Shown here piece by piece: positions 1 to 5,606 of a DNA stretch of 8,113 bases (position 1 is the stretch's first letter; every line of letters begins with the position of its first letter). Below the pieces are notes generated by a model, which was given only the letters and a program-made list of their open reading frames with translations, made no database searches and had not been told where the DNA came from. Source of the stretch: Avimonoglobus sp965151315 (GTDB lineage Bacteria > Bacillota > Clostridia > UBA1381); NCBI GenBank assembly GCA_965151315.1, contig CBCTZG010000103.1:1-8113 (forward strand), given 5' to 3'. The position numbers and the translations under genes are program-made.

Positions 1-29
1 GAGAGGTATTCTTTTTTGTCAAACATCAT
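1..29 (-). CDS. Possible start of a next gene, cut by the window edge
   Basis: Beyond the terminator that follows virB4, the minus strand has two adjacent ATG codons (27-29 and 24-26) opening a frame that reads MMFDKKEYL up to the window edge. The region just upstream is purine-rich, but the only good Shine-Dalgarno-like sequence (AGGAG near 51-55) is about 20 bases away, which is too far. Nine codons cannot identify a product. The reading rests only on position and orientation: transfer modules of this type usually continue past virB4 with further genes such as cell-wall hydrolases. It could equally be non-coding. Confidence 0.2.
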
Positions 30-58
30 TTTTGTTTCTTAACAGGAATGCTCCTAAC

Positions 59-92
59 AAAAAAGACAGACCTCGCAATGAAGTCTGTCTTT
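59..92 (-). terminator. Intrinsic terminator after virB4
   Basis: On the minus strand a 10-bp perfect stem (AAAGACAGAC, 83-92, pairing with GTCTGTCTTT, 62-71) with an 11-base loop runs into a T tract (59-64). It lies about 20 bases past the virB4 stop codon, so it plausibly ends the transfer operon. The plus-strand reading also forms the hairpin but has only a short T run. Confidence 0.8.
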
Positions 93-109
93 CTAACGTA
101 TTTTTACTT

Positions 110-1966
110 TTATCGCCCGCCGCCGCTGATATATTTCAACTTGTGCTGCAAATCAAATTTGACGCTCATTCTTTTTGCGCCGCAGCAGAATAACGCGACA
201 GCACGTTTTTTGGCAAGCAGCAGTTCTTTTTCCGCTTCTGTCAGATTATAAAGGTCTGCCAGTTCCTTCAGGTTTTGGCCGTCCGCGCCAAACAGTACCT
301 TATAGCATGGGGTGTCCAAAAGCGCCTGCCCATACATTTTAATGGAGGGATCGAGAAAATCCACCACGCTATGGGATATAATCATCAATCCAGCCTCATA
401 TTTTCTGGCCCGCTTTGCACAGTTCCTCAGAAAAACAAGGCTTTGCGGCACCTTTGTATCAATCATCAGGTATGCCTCGTCACACACCAGCAAAACACGT
501 TCCGTCCGGTCATTGCTCATCTGCTCCCACGCCCAGGTGAGAAGGTTAAAATACTGCGTTTTAATCACCTTATCGCTGCTGTTCTGCAAAGAATGGGTAT
601 CCAGGCAAATCCATTTTGACTTTGGCTTAATGCTTGTCTGGCCGTTCCATAAAAAGCTATCCTGTCCAATCGCCGCACTTTCCAACAGGCAGGCAAGGTG
701 ACGGTAATGCTCTTTTTCATCCTCTGGCAATGCTTTATCTGCCGCCTTTTCCAACAGGTAATCATATAAATCCTTCATAATCGGGTAGCGGTCAATCCGT
801 TTCTCTTTCAGTTTCATCGTAAGATTGATACCAAATCTTTCATAAAGTTCCAATATCGCTTTGTTCAGATATGCTCTTTCAAAATCGCTGATTTCCGGCA
901 AATATAACCCAAAGCTGATTTCCAGCGTTTTCATATGCAGCGCCAAATCCCCCATACCTCTTACCTGTTTATCATAAAGCCGCAAGCTGTCGTTTGTCTC
1001 ATATTCCCCGGTTTCCTCGTCATCATCCCCTGGAGTCGGACGCACCTGAAACGGATTGATTAAAGCGCCTGCGCCGCCGCCTGCATCCAGCCAGTCTCCG
1101 CCCATATCTTTTGTCAATTTTTGGTATTCCCGTTCGGGATCAATCAGGATAATTTTTGTACCTCTCGCATATTCTTCTGTAATCACATGCTTGGTTGTAG
1201 CGGATTTCCCGATTCCGGGTATACCCATAAAAACCCAGTTTGAATTTGTCCTGTCTCCGTGACGGAGCCATGGGTCAATCGCAACCATGCCGCCTGACAC
1301 ATCTTTTGCAAAGTAAAAGCCTCTCCCGTCCGAATAAGAGGAAGATGCAAACGGGAACCCTCCGGCAAAGGTGGAAACCGGCATCAGCTTCCGGCATATA
1401 TTCTCTATTTTTTCATCCGGCACATGATAAGGGGAAATTGCCTTATATGCGTTTTTTTGCAAATTGGCAAGCCCTCTTGCCTTGCATTTCACGCTTGCAA
1501 TCGTGGTTTCCGCCTGCCGGCACCTCTGCTGAAACTGTTCCTCATCGCTGTTCGTTACCATGATAATATTGGAAACGTAGCCCACCGTTTCGCCGTTCTG
1601 GTCGATTTGTTTCATAATATTCTCGCCCTGTTCCACAGCCTTCAGCGCCCGCTGCCTCACAAGCGGGTCACGGGCGCTTTCAGCTTCCCCTGTCTTTTGC
1701 TTGATGGTAGAGGAAATATTCTGTATCAGTTCGCTGTTATCTGTCGGCGTATAGGTCTGGCAGACAACCGTACTCGGCATATTATTGATTTTTGACAGCC
1801 AGCCAACACCGGCCTCCGGCGGATATTTAATAATCCCGTACAGTTTTGCAATATTTTCCCCTACATATAGATGATTTCTTTTAAATTCCAGCCCCATGGG
1901 TGTAATAACATTTAAGATTGCTTCATTCACCTCTATCGGCTGGGTACTGTACTTGTTCTTTTTCAC
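110..1966 (-). CDS. virB4: VirB4-type conjugation ATPase (C-terminal, catalytic part)
   Basis: A 618-residue cytoplasmic or membrane-associated ATPase that powers assembly of, and transport through, the conjugative channel. The P-loop Walker A motif GIPGIGKS is at residues 248-255. It is followed by the family-typical IDPEREY (275-281), the Walker B segment VLLVCDEAYLM (491-501, with D496 and E497) and a sensor-like IISHS (529-533). The first ~230 residues match the middle part of VirB4/TraC proteins, and the extreme N-terminal domain is encoded by the preceding gene. The start is a GTG eight bases after GGAGGG, and it overlaps the preceding stop as GTGA (1963-1966), so translation is probably coupled. 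The architecture resembles the CD1110-type VirB4 proteins of clostridial elements. VirB4 assignment is firm; the exact subfamily is inferred. Confidence 0.95.
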   Translation of the reverse strand: MKKNKYSTQPIEVNEAILNVITPMGLEFKRNHLYVGENIAKLYGIIKYPPEAGVGWLSKINNMPSTVVCQTYTPTDNSELIQNISSTIKQKTGEAESARDPLVRQRALKAVEQGENIMKQIDQNGETVGYVSNIIMVTNSDEEQFQQRCRQAETTIASVKCKARGLANLQKNAYKAISPYHVPDEKIENICRKLMPVSTFAGGFPFASSSYSDGRGFYFAKDVSGGMVAIDPWLRHGDRTNSNWVFMGIPGIGKSATTKHVITEEYARGTKIILIDPEREYQKLTKDMGGDWLDAGGGAGALINPFQVRPTPGDDDEETGEYETNDSLRLYDKQVRGMGDLALHMKTLEISFGLYLPEISDFERAYLNKAILELYERFGINLTMKLKEKRIDRYPIMKDLYDYLLEKAADKALPEDEKEHYRHLACLLESAAIGQDSFLWNGQTSIKPKSKWICLDTHSLQNSSDKVIKTQYFNLLTWAWEQMSNDRTERVLLVCDEAYLMIDTKVPQSLVFLRNCAKRARKYEAGLMIISHSVVDFLDPSIKMYGQALLDTPCYKVLFGADGQNLKELADLYNLTEAEKELLLAKKRAVALFCCGAKRMSVKFDLQHKLKYISGGGR

Positions 1967-2583
1967 GGTGCAATCCCTCCTAACAACGGGAAGGACGGTA
2001 TGATTTCGCCCTGTTCAAAATGCGCATATCCAGGGTTGGCAAATAAATTACATAGCTGCACGATCTCGTGATCCTCCAGGATTTTGACATCCTTTTGGAC
2101 GGAAGCGACCTTTGCACAAAAATCCTCCGCGCGTTTGAGCAAATCCACATACACGCCATCATAATAGCCTTCCCATATAATAAAATAGAACTGCCGTTCC
2201 ATTACATCGCCGCTTAACGCAAAACCGTTTACGGTATCAATATCATTTTTTAATAATTCCTTTTGCTGCGGCGTGTCTGCCACCAAATAAGCATCGGTCA
2301 TATCGTCGATTAAGTCTGAGATATTCACGGGCCTTGAAATGGCAAGCAGTTTAAAAGGCTTCTGTTCCGTGGACAGCGCGACAGACAGATTGCGTATCTG
2401 TATTTCCTGCTCTGTCTCGCTCATTAACTCACGGGAAACAGGTGGGACGCGGATATAGGCAAAAACATAATGGTCCTTGGTATATAGCAGCCTGTTTTGA
2501 ATGTCCTTTACATTCACAAATTCATTTGCCGTCTGCACCTTGGGGCTGACTTCTATTTTCGGTTTCTTTTTGAGGAAATTCAT
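1963..2583 (-). CDS. VirB4/TraC N-terminal domain as a separate protein
   Basis: A 206-residue soluble protein without signal peptide or membrane segment. Its pattern resembles the N-terminal domain of VirB4/TraC ATPases: an early beta-rich segment (residues ~21-50, VKDIQNRLLYTKDHYVFAYI), then a PPVSRELMSE turn and the phrase LLAISRPVNISDL (~79-91). It contains no nucleotide-binding motif. The ATG follows an AGGAGG site inside the end of prgI and overlaps the prgI stop as ATGA (2580-2583). Its own stop overlaps the GTG of virB4 and carries a good ribosome binding site for it. The two proteins together give a normal full-length VirB4 of about 824 residues, so they probably act as one complex. 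Clean overlaps and signals argue for a stable split gene and not a recent frameshift. Homology of this piece is inferred from pattern, not searched. Confidence 0.75.
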   Translation of the reverse strand: MNFLKKKPKIEVSPKVQTANEFVNVKDIQNRLLYTKDHYVFAYIRVPPVSRELMSETEQEIQIRNLSVALSTEQKPFKLLAISRPVNISDLIDDMTDAYLVADTPQQKELLKNDIDTVNGFALSGDVMERQFYFIIWEGYYDGVYVDLLKRAEDFCAKVASVQKDVKILEDHEIVQLCNLFANPGYAHFEQGEIIPSFPLLGGIAP

Positions 2584-2891
2584 TTAAAAACCTCCTCGCT
2601 GCCATGGTATATGTATGACTTCTGCGTTTTTGAAAAGGCAATCATATTCTTTAAATAGTCAATCACGCTTTGGTTGGTAGCGTCCTTTGTCAGCACCGTA
2701 ACCGCTGCGGCACACACAATCAAAATGGAAGTAATCAGGAACGGTAAATTTTGATGAACCGTGTAAAATATAAAAGAAACCGCGCCGAAAACAACTGTAA
2801 TCAGCGCGGTCTGCATTAGCTGTGTAAATCCGAAACCGTTAAATATTTCCGATTTCGTTTTCACACCTTCCGGGATATACAATTTTGTCAT
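2580..2891 (-). CDS. prgI: PrgI-family T4SS membrane protein
   Basis: A 103-residue protein with the layout of the PrgI family, a small membrane component encoded just upstream of virB4 in Gram-positive conjugation systems. It begins with a short region rich in charged and polar residues containing the recurring IPEGV phrase (residues 6-10). Two membrane segments follow (about 26-46 and 50-68), then a polar C-terminal tail (69-103) that is predicted cytosolic. Family proteins are thought to sit in the inner-membrane channel next to VirB4 and VirB6. The start ATG has AAGGAG about 14 bases upstream, slightly long but the best available. The stop overlaps the next start as ATGA. In this window the gene is separated from the upstream transfer genes by a toxin-antitoxin cassette and that cassette's terminator. 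Confidence 0.88.
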   Translation of the reverse strand: MTKLYIPEGVKTKSEIFNGFGFTQLMQTALITVVFGAVSFIFYTVHQNLPFLITSILIVCAAAVTVLTKDATNQSVIDYLKNMIAFSKTQKSYIYHGSEEVFK

Positions 2892-2916
2892 ATGCGTTTC
2901 TCACTCTCCTTGCCGC

Positions 2917-2951
2917 ATGAACCTTGTTCCAATTTGGAATAAGGTCAAAAA
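2917..2951. repeat. 35-bp direct repeat, copy 1 (PrgI side)
   Basis: This copy is identical over 35 bases to 3809-3843; identity stops at both ends (c versus t before, a versus t after). Inside is an imperfect dyad at 2921-2945 with arms ACCTTGTTCCAA and TTGGAATAAGGT around one central base. Its core TTCCAATTTGGAA (2927-2939) is perfectly symmetric apart from the centre. There is no T tract beyond the dyad on either strand, so it is not itself an intrinsic terminator. Its A-rich end supplies part of the T tract of the TA terminator on the minus strand. Confidence 0.95.
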
Positions 2952-2982
2952 AATCCCCTGTCTTTTATTTGACAGAGGATTT
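2947..2982 (-). terminator. Intrinsic terminator of the toxin-antitoxin operon
   Basis: Ten bases past the toxin stop, the minus strand forms a 12-bp stem with one non-Watson-Crick position: AAATCCTCTGTC (2971-2982) and GACAGGGGATTT (2951-2962), with an 8-base loop. It is followed by a run of T (seven A on the plus strand at 2947-2953, partly in the stem). The T tract reaches into repeat copy 1. If efficient, it would stop transcripts from reaching prgI and virB4. Confidence 0.85.
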
Positions 2983-2992
2983 CACACATTGT

Positions 2993-3388
2993 TTATCTTT
3001 CCGTTTGGTATTGTTCCAAAAATTCTGACACGCTGACAATCCAATCCTTCTTTGGGAAATGCTTTTTATTCCCTGTAATCAGCACTGCATGGCAGCTTTT
3101 GGCTACCTCATAAAACTTCCTATCCGCCTCATCCACAAACGGCTCCGCCGATATTTCCGCAACCATACTCCGGCCGCTGGTTTCAATCCATTCCAGCAGG
3201 CTGTTGATTTCAGCCTGCGAAAATTGGAATTTCGGCCGTTCCAGCACAACGCGGTATTCATTCATAATCCGGTAATCATAACACGGAACCAGTTTCCCGT
3301 TAAAAACCATTCCCATGACCTGGGCCGGCGCTCCGTTTTTCGACCACAGCGACGAAACAAGGATATTCGTATCAATGACTACAAGCAT
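2993..3388 (-). CDS. PIN-domain toxin of a type II toxin-antitoxin system
   Basis: A 131-residue protein matching the PIN-domain family of putative TA toxins (TIGR00305/COG1569 type), metal-dependent ribonucleases. It opens with VVIDTNILVSSLW, carrying the first catalytic acid D6. E44 lies in the MNEYRVVLERP segment, and D86/D89 in DEADRKFYEVA. The usual fourth acidic position after ITG is N107 in ITGNKKHFP, a form I recall as common in this subfamily. The length is normal, so the toxin looks intact. Its ATG lies three bases after the antitoxin stop, and its GGAGAGG ribosome binding site is inside the antitoxin 3' end, so the two are translationally coupled. By family knowledge it cleaves RNA when the antitoxin decays; the target is unknown. 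Confidence 0.9.
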   Translation of the reverse strand: MLVVIDTNILVSSLWSKNGAPAQVMGMVFNGKLVPCYDYRIMNEYRVVLERPKFQFSQAEINSLLEWIETSGRSMVAEISAEPFVDEADRKFYEVAKSCHAVLITGNKKHFPKKDWIVSVSEFLEQYQTER

Positions 3389-3391
3389 CGT

Positions 3392-3667
3392 TTACACCTC
3401 TCCGCGCGCAGCATTGATTTCCGCTTCTATTTCTTCCTCGCTCATATATCCGCTTTTTGCAGCCTTTGTACGCATGGAATTAAACGCAATCATCGCCTTG
3501 GCCTGCCTGACAGCCTTTACTGTTTCCTCAAAGCTGCCGTCTGCAATATCAATCAAAAGGGCGGTTGGTTTCCCGTTATTGGTAATCACCGCTTCGCCGT
3601 CTGCCGCGAGATCCTCCCAAATACTTTTGGGTGTTGTCCTTAAATCCCTGACTGTGTAAAAATTCAT
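3392..3667 (-). CDS. Phd/YefM-like antitoxin
   Basis: A 91-residue antitoxin paired with the downstream PIN toxin. The N-terminal half has the Phd/YefM pattern: FYTVRDLR at residues 3-10, an amphipathic stretch ending in LAADGEAVIT, then NNGKPTALLIDI (~30-41). Such a fold normally binds operator DNA and autoregulates. The C-terminal half (EETVKAVRQAKAM and on, ending with acidic MSEEEIEAEINAARGEV) is the expected toxin-wrapping tail. I chose the ATG at 3665-3667 over the in-frame ATG at 3700 because GAGGTGA lies just upstream of it and family proteins start at this point. Transcription likely begins near 3741 from the consensus promoter upstream. Confidence 0.88.
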   Translation of the reverse strand: MNFYTVRDLRTTPKSIWEDLAADGEAVITNNGKPTALLIDIADGSFEETVKAVRQAKAMIAFNSMRTKAAKSGYMSEEEIEAEINAARGEV

Positions 3668-3747
3668 TTCTTTCACCTCATTCTCAATCCGCAGAAGCAT
3701 TTTTCAAAATGCTCTGCCGCACAATCTAACTCGATATTTCTAATAAT

Positions 3748-3776
3748 ATTATACTATATTGTATCACGATTGTCAA
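3748..3776 (-). promoter_or_regulatory. Consensus vegetative promoter of the TA operon, with probable operator
   Basis: Minus-strand TTGACA (3771-3776) and TATAAT (3748-3753) are separated by exactly 17 bases, a perfect match to the housekeeping sigma factor consensus. They lie about 80 bases upstream of the antitoxin start. A 10-bp palindrome ATAATATTAT (3743-3752) overlaps the -10 box, and ATAC/GTAT half-sites sit in the spacer. These are reasonable candidates for autorepression by the Phd-type antitoxin, though that is inferred from position only. Confidence 0.85.
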
Positions 3777-3808
3777 CGAATTATGCGCATTTTTTGATTT
3801 CGTGTTTT

Positions 3809-3843
3809 ATGAACCTTGTTCCAATTTGGAATAAGGTCAAAAA
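3809..3843. repeat. 35-bp direct repeat, copy 2 (overlapping the 68-residue gene)
   Basis: This is an exact copy of 2917-2951, with the same dyad at 3813-3837. On the minus strand the repeat begins inside the final codons of the 68-residue membrane protein gene and includes its TGA stop (3837-3839). This copy therefore looks like the original site, and the junction with the gene appears intact. Confidence 0.95.
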
Positions 3844-4043
3844 TATGCAATTACCAAATCCTTTATTACCCATACAAGTTCATTGATTACCACCGCAATC
3901 AATGAATTCCTGATCCTGCGTTTGTATGTACCCTGTTCCTCGTCCGCGGACATCAGCCTGATACAGCAGTATATAATCCGGAACCCTAACCCGGCCCGTA
4001 TCAGATTGATCAACAGGTTTGAAAGTTCTTCTATCGTCTGCAT
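3837..4043 (-). CDS. Small two-helix membrane protein of the transfer operon
   Basis: A 68-residue protein with two predicted membrane segments (about 8-31 and 46-67) joined by a charged loop (SADEEQGTYKRRIRN, 32-46). I recognise the pattern as a small hydrophobic protein found beside virB6 and prgI in related elements, but its function is unknown to me. The ATG is preceded by TAGGTGG, which includes the virB6 stop codon, so translation follows directly from virB6. The stop lies inside a 35-bp direct repeat. A small channel subunit or pilin-like component is possible; no signal peptide cleavage site is evident. Confidence 0.8.
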   Translation of the reverse strand: MQTIEELSNLLINLIRAGLGFRIIYCCIRLMSADEEQGTYKRRIRNSLIAVVINELVWVIKDLVIAYF

Positions 4044-4051
4044 CTATCCAC

Positions 4052-4885
4052 CTACTTTTTAACAACTGATTTTGCCATCTGCACCAAACGGGTAGTATGG
4101 TAAACCGTATTCATCGGATTACCGCCAACACCGGTTGTAATCATAAATTCCTGTAAAAACCTCGGTGTTTTCAGCGCCAGCATCATTGCCGCGATTCCCC
4201 AAAACACATGTGCGTTCAGCATCAGTCCCACGCTCATTTTGGCAAGGGAAATCTGAACGACCACCGTCAGCGTGCTCTGGAAAAACTTTTTGATATATGC
4301 ACCGAACACGCCCTTATCGTTTTCCATCAAGCCGGTACAGGCAATCGGCATACCCATTCTAAGCACCAAAATTTCCATACCGCGCATCAAAAACTGGATA
4401 TACAGGAAAAAGAAGCAGATAAAGAACACAAGGGACACAATTGCATTAAATAAATTCAAAGAAACCAATGACATAATCGCATTGGCGAAACTGTCTGAAA
4501 GGCTGCCGGACAGGGAATTTAATATTTGATTTGTCATGTCCTCCGTTGCCGTCGCAAGCCATTCATACAGAGTTGGGAAGGATACGGCAACTACAATTGC
4601 CCGCAAAAATTTTGTTACCAGATTGATCGGGTCTGCATCCGGATCACCGTCCTGCCAAAGCACATAGCTGTCAAACGCCCGTTTTAGAAATTTCAATACA
4701 ATCAGGGAAATACCAAAATTAAATATGATGTCAAAGGTCTGCTGGAATCCTGTACCACCCAATAGAGTGGTCATATATTGCTCTGCGTGTAAGGCTATCG
4801 GAACAATGGAATTTAATATGTTATTCACATACTCCAGTGCAGCCGCTAACAGGGCGGATATCAAGGCAATCAATATGACTTCCAT
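4052..4885 (-). CDS. VirB6/TrbL-like polytopic channel protein
   Basis: A 277-residue integral membrane protein fitting the VirB6/TrbL-like family (CD1112-type) of Gram-positive T4SS, expected to form the inner channel in the cytoplasmic membrane. Hydrophobic segments lie at about 3-20, 52-68, 94-110, 136-165, 203-222 and 225-238. The conserved-looking loop VLWQDGDPDADPINLVTKF (75-93) follows the second segment, and a glycine-rich GVGGNPMN motif (252-259) lies near the basic C-terminus. The start ATG has GAGGTGG eight bases upstream, formed partly by the stop codon of the preceding gene. It is followed by the 68-residue protein after 8 bases. Family assignment rests on topology, the loop and context; sequence similarity within VirB6 proteins is generally low. 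Confidence 0.85.
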   Translation of the reverse strand: MEVILIALISALLAAALEYVNNILNSIVPIALHAEQYMTTLLGGTGFQQTFDIIFNFGISLIVLKFLKRAFDSYVLWQDGDPDADPINLVTKFLRAIVVAVSFPTLYEWLATATEDMTNQILNSLSGSLSDSFANAIMSLVSLNLFNAIVSLVFFICFFFLYIQFLMRGMEILVLRMGMPIACTGLMENDKGVFGAYIKKFFQSTLTVVVQISLAKMSVGLMLNAHVFWGIAAMMLALKTPRFLQEFMITTGVGGNPMNTVYHTTRLVQMAKSVVKK

Positions 4886-4898
4886 CTATGTAACCACC

Positions 4899-5252
4899 TC
4901 ACAATTCCATGTCCTCGTCCATTTCCTCAGCCGGATAAGTTTCTGCAAACCGATGGTTCGCAGTCATAAATAATTCCCTCAGCGTTTCCCGTTCATCTTC
5001 CCTGCGGTTCGGCTCTGCATCCTTCCACATCGCATAAAGTTCCGAAAAAAACGTATCCCTATGCCGCAGATGATGAACAAGTGCATCGGGAAGCTCCTCT
5101 GCGTCGTCGTGCAGTAAATCTGCTGTTTGCTTTACAAAAGCGATTTCTTCCGCATGATCGAGCAGGTACTTCGGCGGACGGGTCAGCATATCATCTATAT
5201 ATCGGCTGTACTGCTCATATATTTTTTCCTGAATCTCTGTCACTCTGTTCAT
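4899..5252 (-). CDS. Small charged soluble protein, possibly DUF3848-like
   Basis: A 117-residue protein with no signal peptide or membrane segment, placed between the pilin-like protein and virB6. It is largely helical and rich in acidic, His and Arg residues. An N-terminal helix (EIQEKIYEQYSRYIDDML) is followed by RPPKYLLDHAEEIAFVKQTADLL, which recalls the DUF3848 pattern common on clostridial conjugative elements; this match is tentative. The C-terminus is acidic (AEEMDEDMEL). I chose the second of two nearby ATGs (5250-5252) because GGGGG lies seven bases upstream of it, while the first ATG (5256-5258) almost touches that site. A cytosolic accessory or chaperone-like role would fit the context but is unproven. 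Confidence 0.8.
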   Translation of the reverse strand: MNRVTEIQEKIYEQYSRYIDDMLTRPPKYLLDHAEEIAFVKQTADLLHDDAEELPDALVHHLRHRDTFFSELYAMWKDAEPNRREDERETLRELFMTANHRFAETYPAEEMDEDMEL

Positions 5253-5267
5253 AAACATACCCCCGTC

Positions 5268-5606
5268 TTATTGATAATATCCCACCAGCAGATTGATGAG
5301 CACGGAAGCGACCACCGCGCCTATACAGGAAACAATCGTAACAACAATCCTGCTGTTCCACTTTTTATGCTCCATCTCGTCTGACATCCCTTTCCGGATG
5401 AGATAGTAAATAATGAGCAATGCCGATACAGACGGCGCAATAATTAAAAGCCACGATGTGGCATCATCAACAAGCTGGGTTGTACCGGTCGCGATTTTAC
5501 TTCCGGCAATGTCTGCATGGACCGTCATTGCCGTGCTTGTCAGGGCAGCAACTGTCAGTGCTGCCATCCTTTTAAATTTTTGTTTCAATAAATGGATTTG
5601 TTTCAC
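5268..5606 (-). CDS. VirB2/TrbC-like pilin candidate with signal peptide
   Basis: A 112-residue protein with an N-terminal signal peptide: basic MKQIHLLKQKFKR, hydrophobic AALTVAALTSTAMT and a signal peptidase I site after VHA (residue 31). The mature part has two membrane segments (about 53-70 and 87-108) separated by a charged loop (RKGMSDEMEHKKWNSR). This is the size and topology of VirB2/TrbC pilins, which assemble into a conjugative pilus or surface channel. The GTG at 5604-5606 is preferred because AGGAAGG lies eight bases upstream; an upstream in-frame ATG would lengthen the protein without a ribosome binding site. It overlaps the end of virD4 by 35 bases in another frame. There is no type IV prepilin cleavage motif. 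Confidence 0.75.
   Translation of the reverse strand: MKQIHLLKQKFKRMAALTVAALTSTAMTVHADIAGSKIATGTTQLVDDATSWLLIIAPSVSALLIIYYLIRKGMSDEMEHKKWNSRIVVTIVSCIGAVVASVLINLLVGYYQ

Larger units (their letters stand above)
2917..3843 (-). mobile_element. Putative inserted toxin-antitoxin cassette bounded by 35-bp direct repeats
   Basis: The unit between and including the two 35-bp repeats holds a promoter, antitoxin gene, toxin gene and terminator, and nothing else recognisable. It interrupts a tightly packed transfer operon between the 68-residue membrane protein gene and prgI. Removing one repeat plus the interior (892 bp) would restore a normal junction: the stop codon of the upstream gene, the dyad, then the prgI ribosome binding site about 30 bases later. 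No transposase or recombinase is encoded within it, and no terminal inverted repeats are seen. Mobility is inferred from this structure only. An alternative is that the repeat was duplicated during a single ancient rearrangement. Confidence 0.5.

Noticed and set aside
2917..2951. The repeat dyad as an intrinsic terminator or as a prgI promoter
   Set aside because: No T tract follows the dyad on either strand. The TTGACC at its minus-strand start has no acceptable -10 box at 16-18 bases.
3059..3643. Long plus-strand open frame (194 codons) opposite the TA genes
   Set aside because: It lies antisense across both TA genes, has no ribosome binding site or recognisable motif, and the minus-strand genes have clear family signatures.
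3782..3791. ATGCGCAT palindrome upstream of the TA promoter
   Set aside because: An 8-bp palindrome occurs often by chance, and it lies beyond the -35 box without a second copy nearby.
2917..3843. Insertion sequence or CRISPR-like array
   Set aside because: There are only two repeat copies, no transposase, no terminal inverted repeats and no regular spacers; the interior is fully explained by the TA genes and their signals.
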